Assembly: GCA_014529385.2 (NCBI GenBank)
Contig: CM043960.1
Coordinates: forward strand, 76,531,910-76,595,909
Source: Adiantum capillus-veneris
Taxonomy: Eukaryota > Streptophyta > Polypodiopsida > Polypodiales > Pteridaceae
Direction: 5' to 3'
DNA: 64,000 nt
Translations under genes and position numbers: made by a program
Notes under the pieces: generated by a model
Seen by the model: only the letters and a program-made list of their open reading frames with translations
Told to the model about the DNA's origin: nothing
Database searches by the model: none
Part shown: positions 55,317 to 64,000 of the stretch, piece after piece
How the letters are laid out: the number at the start of each line of letters is the position of its first letter
How positions within the stretch are numbered: position 1 is the stretch's first letter

Positions 55317-58300
55317 ATGCAAGCCGCCAAGAGGGCCAAGAAGAAGCTCTCGCAAAAGGAGAAGCTGCAAGAGCTACCACTATACCAATTGGACCCCGAT
55401 TCAGTCAAGAATGCCAAAGTGACCTACCTGTCAAAGGAACAGCTTGAAGAGCAGAACACAACAATGTTCATAGGAAGATTCAAGAGCGAGGAAGGACATT
55501 AGGTAGAATTGCAACTTCTACCCAAAGAAGTGTATGATGTCGCTGCAAAGCTCGAGACCAAAGAAGCCAACCAAAGGCTAGGACTCAGGGATTTCTATGA
55601 ACAAGAGCCGTATGGAGTGGACTTCCAAAAATCTTGTGAGCTTTTGTCCACAATCAAAGAAGATGGAAATGCTCAAATCTCTGACCAGCAAGGGAACAGA
55701 GTTGAAGTGGTGATTACCAAAGAGATAGTGGTAGAAGCACTCAATCTTCCAACAGAGGGAATGACAATGAGGGCACAAGATAGAAAGATGGCATGAACCT
55801 TCACCAAGGAAACCATCGCTGCTACATTTGTCGACCTCATTCAAAAATAGGTGGAAGAGCCGGCAAGGTTATACCACCAACAATTCCACTTCCTTGCCAA
55901 AAGACCGCGGTTGCCACAACCTTTACACAAGTCCTCAAATCAACAACCAGGCAACCAATTGACCATGCACAATGTTTTGTCCACATTGAAGGGGACAAAG
56001 AAAGAGGGAAAAATTACATACATGGGAGCACCAAAGGTTCTGACCAGAATTGCCTACCATGCTATCGGCATGGCTGACAACTTTCTGCATGTCCCAGATC
56101 AAAACACTTGGATAGTGTCAGCACACCCTTCCCCTCAAGCTACAAGATCTGCCAAGAGAACATATAAGTCAGATTAAGATTCTGCTGAGAGCTCGCAAGA
56201 ACGGCATAGTAGTGAAAGCTCGGATAACGAGGAAAAAAGAGCACGGCGGGAAGAAATGAAGAGAAAAGCCGTAGCAGCACACCAGGAGGAACCTGTATAA
56301 AAACAAGCCTGATTTGAAAGAGAAAAGCACTCTTACGAACGTAGCTGCCAAGCACAAGGTAAGGACCCGGCAAAATGGGTACCCATTGAGCTTAAAGGTG
56401 CAAGAACAAAACATCATACCAGGAAACATGCAGAAGATCCCACAGAATTACTCAAAAAGATGTATCAAGGAGCAGAAGCTTTAAAGCTGAAAGAAGCCCA
56501 AGAAGAGGAACAAAAAGCTAAAGAGGCGGTGGAACAGCAAAAGCAAGCAGAGGAAGCAACGAAAGAAGGAGAAGCATAGAATGATCAAGGTGATGTGTCT
56601 CCCTGAATTTCTTCACCTGTTTCAGAACAGCATGATCAACCCATGTCGAGCCCACCACCTTCACTAGTAGATAAAGCCACAGAAGCTGAACACACAAAAA
56701 AGACAGAGCCTGAACAAAGAGAAGCAGCTGGCTCGGCACAACAAGCAACTGAATCTACACAAGAGCAGCAAAAAGAGCAAGACAAAGAGTCAGAAAGGGC
56801 AGTGAGTCATGTACTAGAGGACAACACAAACTTTGAGAAAACAAGAGAACAGGAGTCTGAGGAAATACCTTATACCTAAACGTAGCAAGAACAGGCCGAG
56901 GCACCCACAAAACCTCAAGATGACACAACGGAGATGATCAGCCACATAGCCTCAAGGGCAACAACGACCAGCCGCCATGACGCAACCAAAAGATACACAA
57001 GAGACTGTAGAAACATCAAGGTAGCTAGCATGAAATGAAGATTGTCAATCAAACGATGAAGTGATCCTGCAAGTCAACGAGTATGCCAAGAAAATGCAGG
57101 ACATGACGGAAAGACTCCGCTCAGCAACACTTAGTTGTAGCACAAAGGCCAAAGAACTAGAGATGGTGATTGACACCCTCCAAGGGGAGTTAGACGACAT
57201 ATTAAACGTCATCACCGATCTACAAAGGCAAGTGCAGGAGTTGCAAGCGGAAGCTGAACAACATCAGCTAGCATGGGATAAACAACAGAAAGAGATGGAG
57301 GAGCTCGATGATCTGCTTACAAAGTTGTCAGATGCATGCAAAGCAAAAGATGAATAGCTGACAGAAGCTACAAACGAACTTCTAACTACAACCGTATCAA
57401 TTCAAAAAATGCAAGTACAATTAGATGTAGCGAATGCTTCCCTACAATACTCAGAGCAAAGAATAAATGATTAGGTAATCACTCAATTTGGGAGGGTCCC
57501 TTGTGTGTGGATGATTCCCTTTAAAGTACCGAAGTGATAGCAAACGAAAGTCTAAAACACTCATACACAAGACACAAACGGTCAACCACACATACACACC
57601 TAATAATGGTCAAATGATTGAAGGGTGTTAATATTGACTCAAGACTAGAGGTAAAGCAGGCTCCTAAAGGCTGAAAAAGCAGAGATTTTGAGGGCTTAAT
57701 TGAGGAGCCAAATGAGGTGTGATTTAGGCGTGTGAGGGCTCTATGGAATGGCGGAGGAAAGCACACACACACACAACTTGCACTAGCCAATGGTACCCTC
57801 TATGAGATTAATGCTGAAGCAAAATAAGATAAAAATGAATACAACCCAAATTGAAAAATCACACACACACAAGATTCTTAGATGTCACTAATCAAGTATT
57901 AAACCCTCTACTAGCCAAGAGAGTAGTGGTTGTAACATTTAATGCACTAGTAACTTGTGTGTAGCGGAAATTGATAACATAGTGAGCATTTCATTAAGAA
58001 CAAGTTCCTAATGAGCATAGAGAGAGTACTTAATTTGAGAAAGCAACATAGAAATTTACACCTAGCTAGTTTAGCATAGACAATACTTGAAAAGACAGAG
58101 AAATAAAACAATTGACAATAGTTGAGGACCGGATTTACATGGAGCCAGTCCCCCCTCAAAAAGGCTTTGTATTATAGCTTCTCCCATGTTCAAAGGAGAC
58201 TTTTGTACAATACAATCTTTGTGCTCCTTGACAAAAATCCTTGGTACAATGAAGATGGAAGCTTCGTGCACCAAATTATTCTTGAAAAACACACCTAGTG

Positions 58301-58993
58301 TCCCTAGCCTCAATCCCAAGACCTCACACACCTTCAAAAATGGTGAGAGCTAGCAGGGAATAAGGAAATATTTAGAGAAAGAAGATGTATCTTACAAGAA
58401 ATAAGTATTCTCCTCGCATAATCACTCTAATAGAATAGCTTAGCTTAGCTATTAGCATGGTAGAGGAGATGAGCATGCAAATGAAGCTTAGCTCTTGGTT
58501 GGATTTGCATTCCATAGACAAGAGTTGTTGGTGTAGGCCTCTACTTCTCAATGCTTGGAGATGGAGAACCCTATCGGATCCAACACAAGCCCAAATTCAC
58601 CATATCACATCAATGACACAAGAAAAAAACCCTTATGTTAGAGAGACCTAACCAAATCTATATGTGTTCCCAGAGATGGCTAGTTCACCAGATATGTACC
58701 CTTTTTATTTTTCTCAAGTGTTTCACATATGCCACCCTATACTTTCTTGTGAATAGGATTTGTCAGAGAGACTAGCATGTGAGAAAAATTTTGAGGAGTT
58801 AGATTGGCTAATACGGCTATGGACTACTAGTGATCCCTAAACAATACCAAATGTTTCTCCAGTGGCACAATCAATAATAGAGATTAAGGAGGACTATAGC
58901 CTCACTGAAAATGATTTTGTTTATCTAGATGATGAGGATAGAGGCCTAGCCTTAGGGATGCCCCCCGGTCTATATAATATCCTCTTCCCTTGA
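55317..58993 (+). pseudogene. ORF3: large coiled-coil ORF, broken and split by an insertion
   Basis: Starts MQAAKRAKKKLSQKEKLQEL at 55317. One frame continues to about 57040, broken only by several in-frame stops, then shifts once. The N-terminal third (DFYEQEPYGVDFQKSCELL, NRVEVVITKEIVVEALNLPT, YHAIGMADNFLHVP) resembles, in my reading, the 'putative plant transposon protein' region found in plant retroelement ORFs; this is uncertain. The middle is Glu/Gln/Lys-rich, and 57061-57470 is a coiled coil (MTERLRSATLSCSTKAKELE, ELQAEAEQHQLAWDKQQKEM). After the insertion 57473-58756 the frame resumes DLSERLACEKNFEELDWLIR and ends GMPPGLYNILFP at 58993. Position downstream of pol and before a polypurine tract and LTR suggests an extra 3' gene. 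Most stops are the kind made by C-to-T change (CAA, CAG, CGA). Confidence 0.6.
57473..58756 (-). mobile_element. 1.28-kb insertion in ORF3, related to the G1 LTR
   Basis: GATT occurs at both borders (57469-57472 and 58757-58760), and the ORF3 frame resumes exactly there. The part 57931-58690 is homologous to the G1 LTR (TAGCGGAAATTGATAA, GAGGACCGGATTTACATGGA, CTCTTGGTTGGATTTGCATT), including the GGACCGG hairpin with one mismatch. Ends are not TG/CA, and no G1-type primer site is next to it. It may be a diverged LTR or a derivative. Confidence 0.6.
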
Positions 58994-60320
58994 TTCCATA
59001 AGTGTGACGCATAGGTAGGTCAGGGGTCTAGATTTTGTTTTAGCTTGTTTTCCTTGAATTTTTGGTCTTTTCACACTGAGATTCCTCCTTAAGGTATAGT
59101 TCCTTGTGCTTGATATTGTCCTGTAGGAGCATTGAGAAAACTTATATGGATCTCCATACACATGGCTACAGACATCTTTTTCAACAAAATGAGCTACTCC
59201 ATACAGGAACAGGTGTTATTCTTCCATGACTGGTTTCCTATTTTCACTGCCATTTGTTTTATGTGTATATGCTACTAGTATGGCATGATCGTAGACTGTG
59301 ACATTATGTTGCTACTTTGCCACATAGATTGATTCATGCTTGTGGATATTTATATTTGCTGATTGTGGTTTTCCATGGTTTGATTAAGTGCATTTAGTTT
59401 TGTTATCTGCCATTATAGATGTATAAATTTGTCTTTGCTTAGGTTGATTGAACTAGAGTTTAATCTTTTAAATGATCCTTGAGGTTCGAAGGCTGTGACT
59501 TTAGGTTAACTCATTTACTTGACCACTAGTCCTAGTCGGTAAAATTATCTGGGTGTTTGAGACCTTAGGAGTGTTTTAGGCATAGACAAGCTTGCTCACT
59601 TAAACAACAAAAGGCACTAGTGAGAATACAAAGGAAATGAAAGCATAAAATAAAAGTTCCACAAAATAAAATCTTAAGCTGGAAGAGAAATCCCGTCTTG
59701 ATTTGGTACTTCACTCACATGTATTGTCTATGGTACTAAAGCCCTAGAGGTTCCTAGTGTGGGCGCTTTTCTTTGAGAAGCAAAAAGGCTTGGGCATACA
59801 AAATAATCACACATGACAAATAATTTTGAACCAAAGTGAAAAAAAGAAAAATGAAGAGAAAAAGAAATAAAAGAATATGACATGAAAAAGACTTCCATAA
59901 GTGAAAAATTCAAGCTTTTGTTTGGAGTTGTGAGAGTTAGCTAGCTAATCAAAGTTAAAAGGCACAATTAGGGAATCTTGCATTTAGAAAATCTTCCTAA
60001 CTTAGCTAGTACTAGAGTAGTTCTTTTAACCTTAGTCATAGCTAACTAATCAAAAGACTCATCCATAAGCCCAAAACTCTTTATTGATTAATTTCATCAA
60101 AGTACAATTTATTTGTCCTTAATGGCAGTGTAGCATTTCATAATTCTTTGCATTTACTCATTTCCACATGTACTTTACATTCCCCTCATGCTTTATTGCC
60201 ATATAGTTTATCTTGCATACTCTCACGGTGACTTTGCTTTGCAGACATTCTATCCCAGATGCTCTACCACCTTGATGAACGAGCTTCGCCCCACTAGCTT
60301 CCGAGGACCGAATCTACATC
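58994..60320 (+). other. non-coding region between ORF3 and the 3' LTR
   Basis: AT-rich, no supported frame. It fits the 3' untranslated part of the element whose LTR starts at 60333. Confidence 0.45.
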
Positions 60321-60636
60321 AAGAAGGGGGCATGTTAACTGATGATGGACACCTTATCACATTGTTTTCAGTCATGGGCCGGGCTTGTCGGTCCTATAGG
60401 TGCTTGGGTGATTGCCGATGAGAGGCGCACCACCTATCTCATTTGACAGTGTTTTTACTTTGACTGGCCAATGTGGGCACCCATGTGTGAATGGGTCAAA
60501 CTCATATAAAAGGGCCATTGTGACCTAAATCCCTCATTCTGAAGGGTGCATGCTAAAAAAGAGTGATCTTGACCTATCTCCTTCTCAGTCTCCATTGTTG
60601 CTCCACAAGTGTGTGTGTGTATGTGTGTGTGTGTGT
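60321..60636 (+). mobile_element. polypurine tract and truncated 3' LTR (E0 family)
   Basis: AAGAAGGGGG at 60321-60330 precedes TGTTAACTGATGATGG at 60333. The next 300 bp are homologous to the first part of the E0 LTR (CGGGCTTGTCGGTCC, GCCGATGAGAGGCGCAC, GTGTGAATGGG, CTCATATAAAAG as TATA box). The homology ends in a GT microsatellite at about 60611-60636, so the rest of the LTR is missing. It is the 3' LTR of an element to its left, probably that containing ORF3. Confidence 0.75.
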
Positions 60637-61810
60637 AGCAGTTCTAAATCTATATATATATATACGCAAACGAACACTAACTGTTCACAGACCAACAATT
60701 CTAGAAAAGTACAGTGGATTTGTACAATAATCTATTTGCAGTTGAAAATAAATTTTGTACAAGGTAATGAAGATAATAGAATATAGCTCAAGAATCCGTA
60801 AACCCAAAGTCTGGGAAATTTTGCATCACAATAAGAGATCCACCATTTGTTAAGAACAGGACGTTTTAATCAAGGAAGGTAGCCCTCACCTGCACCCATA
60901 GCCACAAGAAAACAATTCGTTAGCACGTGACTGTACGCAGGTGATGTTGGGCATCCCAGTTGTTATCCATGTCACCATAAAAAGAACATAGTTCTTAACT
61001 TGTAATTTGTTCTTTTAGATAAAAAGGTTTCTTTTAGAAAAAACGAAGATCCTTGGCTTTTCTGCCAATCTGATACAAAAAGTGCTCAACCCCATAGAGC
61101 AGCCATAAAATCTGATTTTACTGTTTTTTATAAAAAGCTTTCTTTACCAATCCTTAAGATTTAAAGGAGTTTAAGGAGAATATCAAATTTTACCAGAACT
61201 TCATCCCTAACCAGATAGGAGCAACTTATATTCCATTGATTTATGTATAAGCCATCTCAAGCCAAACCTAAACTTACCACTTTCTTGTATATAAACAACA
61301 TTTGGAACAAATCCTATTATTTGGAACTAGTTTTATAATCAAGCTGGGATATCCCCAAAAAAATTCAGTATTTACCACTTTTACCTACCTGAGATACCCC
61401 TATCTTAGATAAATTCATAACCATTATCCCCAAATAACCTTACTATTATGTTATGTCAATCATACTGCTGCCACATGCCAGCTAACAAATGTATACCACA
61501 ATACATTGGACGACTCAGTCACACAGAGAGCCCACTCAGACTCAGTCTGAGAAATATCTAAAAAGTCTCCGGCCAGGCTCAGATAAAGGGAAACTTTATG
61601 ACATACTCTGCATAACAAGCACCCCCCGTTTTTTTCAACATACAAGAAGCATTTTGTGTTACATACTGCAAGAAGCTTAGAAAAAGACCAGTTAACATAT
61701 ACTTTGAGAGAAAAATAAAAAACCAGCAGTCACTGCCACTAGCAAATGTTATTGAATATTCGAGGTGCCAACAAACTAAGGCTAGTTAAAATCAATGTGT
61801 ATGATGACTA
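60637..61810. other. no feature recognised
   Basis: AT-rich, includes a short TA run at about 60649-60663. Target DNA of the G1-family LTR to the right. Confidence 0.5.
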
Positions 61811-61955
61811 TGTAATGGAATTGGCCTATGAACTTAGAGAATAGCGGAATTAAGAGAATTAGAGTGAGCAACTTTGAGAGCATAGATGGTGGACTTAATT
61901 GGTAGTAGAAACTTAATCATAACACTTAATTAACTAGGCATGAGCAATACCTTTG

Positions 61956-61960
<5 letters not shown>

Positions 61961-62012
<52 letters not shown>
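61961..62012. repeat. (GA)n microsatellite
   Basis: An unbroken GA run of about 52 bp inside the LTR; the G1 LTR has only GAGAGAGAG at the same place (7521-7531). Confidence 0.95.
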
Positions 62013-62016
<4 letters not shown>

Positions 62017-62037
62017 AGAGAATATGACAACAGTTGA

Positions 62038-62063
62038 GGACCGGATTTATGTGGAGCCGGTCC
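62038..62063. other. GGACCGG hairpin in the second G1-family LTR
   Basis: Perfect 7-bp stem GGACCGG / CCGGTCC with 12-base loop, same as at 7556-7581. Confidence 0.8.
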
Positions 62064-63630
62064 CCCCTCCAAAAGGCATTTGTATTATAGATTCTCTCAT
62101 TAAGAGAGACTTGATACAATACAATCTTTGTGTTCCTTGAGACCTCTTTTGGCAATATGGAGATGGAAGCTTCATACACCAAGCTTTTGCATAATATCAA
62201 CAATCAATCTTATCTTGAAAACAATCAAGAACTCGTGAACATCATTAGTATTTGTGTTCCCTAAATCATTTGAGTGCATGAGGATGTATACTTTTATGCA
62301 TCAACTTGTGCCTTAAGCAACAATTAATCTACCTTGCAATACAATTAATCTACTTGCATTAAGTAACTAATCTACTTGCAATAAACCATTAGCCTTCTTG
62401 CAATAATTATAACATGCACTTTGTAGAAATAATTAACTATCCCAAGCCTCAGTCCCAAGACCTCAAACACCTTCGAAGGTGGAGAGAGCTAGCAGGGAAT
62501 GAGGGTAGGGAAGAGGAAGAAGAAACATTTCGTAGGAGAAAGAATTAGTTCCTCACTTATCATAACTCTTGTTGCTAGCATACATAATAGCATAGTAATG
62601 AAGAAGAAGGAGATGGAAAGCTTAAGCATTGAAGCATGGATCTTGGTTGGATTTGCACTCCATATCCAAGAGTGTTGGTGTAGGCTCTCAACCTCTACTT
62701 GCTTGGAGAAGGAGAGGGAGCTCTTGCACCTTGCCTAGCACACAATGAGAGTGTTTGTGAGTGTGTGTGGGTGAGTATACCCCCTAAGCAACCCCCTAGC
62801 TTACTTGGGTCGACCCCCCCCTTGTAGCTCATGCTTGAAGCTCATTAGACCCCTCCAGGCCTAGCCAATCATAAGCAGGAGGCATTACAAGCAGCAAGGG
62901 TAGCCTTGAGACAAGTGTCCCCCTTTCCCCTTTGAGAGAGAGGACTTGATAAATGAAAAATCAATTAATTAAATCCCCTAAATTATCATTGGACCCCTTG
63001 GGTGGCCAACCAATAGGCTTCAGGCACACAATGAGGGCAACATGAGGAGGAACTTGACAAGTGTCCCTTTTGCTTTCTTTGTACCATGCATGCCTTGTGT
63101 GAGTGTGTGGGTGTTCTCTCTCATCCCCCCTCATGTAGGGCTCGCCCCCTCCTTGTAGGGATTGAATCTTTGACTTTTTGACACCTCAACCCCTCATGCA
63201 TAGGCCCAGTTCCCACCACAAGCTTGGCCCTTAAGCACTTTAAGCTTGGGTTGGGTTCTCACCTCAAGTGCAACCCTAACATCTCAAGCATCTCAAGCAC
63301 CTCAAGCACCTTAGTCATCAAGCAGGACAAGCACCTCGAGCTGGGTCGGGTTCCCGCGCCTCAAGCTCAGCCTAAGGTCAAAGGACTTTTACACATATTA
63401 TTGGAGGTCTTCAATGAAGCTAACCCTAAGGTCTTATGCTCCATTGGTTAGCCTTGCTCTTTGATAGACCATATCTCATTTGGGCTCCTTTACCATTGGC
63501 CCTGTGTTGAGATAGATCTATAAGCACATGTCTATATCTTAACACTTGTTCCCGTTTATTCTCCCACATTAAGTGATCAGTTTAATATGAGAAAATCATT
63601 TGGGTTGGTTAGATATTAGTTTTTATGACA

Positions 63631-64000
63631 GAATAGGTGAGCAGTAATAGGAAACATTCATTAATATTCCCTTTTAGTGAAGTAATATGGTAAAAAAGTC
63701 AAGGTATATTTGAAACCAGCTATCTACCACACTCCTATATTATGATGCATTCATTCCCTATCAAATATCCGAAACTAGGGCAATAACTCCGAAGTATTCA
63801 GTAAATTCAGAGTATCCTTTTAGTTAAATCAGTAAATTAAATCTTCTATTCTAAAAAATTTAGAGTAACCAGCCAAGATCCGCTAAAGGAAACTATATGA
63901 CTTTCCCTATAGTATCAAGAACCTTTTAAACCAACCCCACTAGAGGCTTTTTTTTAAATATACTGCAAGATGGTAGGTAAGGACCAGTTCCTATATACTT
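63631..64000. other. no feature recognised
   Basis: AT-rich flank of the LTR to the window end. Confidence 0.4.

Larger units (their letters stand above)
61811..63630 (-). mobile_element. G1-family LTR, probably solo
   Basis: Minus strand, from TGTCATAAAAACTAATATC at 63630 to CCATTACA at 61811, 1820 bp. It is homologous to the G1 LTR at 7369-8954 along most of its length, with a GA microsatellite (61961-62012) and an extra block at about 62160-62420. No primer site or coding region adjoins it. Flanks GACTA (61806-61810) and GAATA (63631-63635) differ at one base and could be a decayed target duplication, supporting a solo LTR. Confidence 0.75.

Noticed and set aside
57521-57790. Minus-strand 89-codon frame
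   Set aside because: Cys/Val-rich start from CA repeats and no homology seen; lies in the insertion within ORF3.

Overview
The window looks like nuclear DNA of a land plant with a large, repeat-rich genome. The evidence is one intron-containing pectinesterase gene with plant-type motifs, nested Ty3/gypsy and Ty1/copia LTR retrotransposons with plant-type primer sites (tRNA-Asp-like and tRNA-Met-like), and many TC/AC microsatellites. I cannot name the species; a fern or another large-genome plant is a guess. No bacterial, organellar or pararetroviral signature and no tRNA or rRNA gene was recognised. All calls come from reading the sequence; no database search was possible, and ends of decayed elements are approximate.

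Layout. 1-2645: 5' end of a minus-strand gypsy element (E0): gag-like ORF, leader with an 80-bp triplet repeat, tRNA-Asp-like primer site and 626-bp LTR. 2646-8954: a second minus-strand gypsy element (G1) with gag, protease, RT-RNase H and integrase remnants, a tRNA-Met-like primer site and a 1.59-kb LTR. 8955-10060: a copia RNase H remnant with an internal duplication. 12096-14949: the pectinesterase gene in five exons, the only convincing host gene. 15-19.4 kb: mostly unassigned, with a copia 3' remnant, two poly-G tracts and short tandem repeats. 19.4-33.6 kb: gypsy element A (plus strand), interrupted by a decayed minus-strand copia element (copia-2), which itself carries a 453-bp foldback. 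34.1-37.0 kb: an integrase remnant (D) split by a 1.83-kb solo-LTR-like insertion. 37.8-53.1 kb: gypsy element B (plus), interrupted by a nearly complete young copia element (copia-1, 39781-45313, target duplication ACACT). 53.1-60.6 kb: a second palindrome-bearing region, a large broken ORF with a coiled coil (ORF3, itself split by an insertion), and a polypurine tract followed by an LTR start. 61.8-63.6 kb: a second G1-family LTR, probably solo.

The most unusual content is in the related gypsy elements A and B. Each carries short palindromes at a regular spacing of about 290 bp in its 5' leader and one inside its LTR about 340 bp before the primer site. The palindrome sequence differs between the two elements, but within each it matches further copies found downstream of pol. 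Both also encode a second retropepsin-like domain downstream of integrase or RNase H, in addition to the usual one before RT. In B the second protease (DTG) and first protease (DSG) both keep their signature residues, and B also has two successive integrase zinc-binding modules. ORF3, downstream of the B-type palindromes, may be an extra 3' gene of the same element.

None of the retroelements appears competent. Copia-1 is closest, but it has an in-frame TGA between integrase and RT and a lysine where the catalytic integrase glutamate should be.
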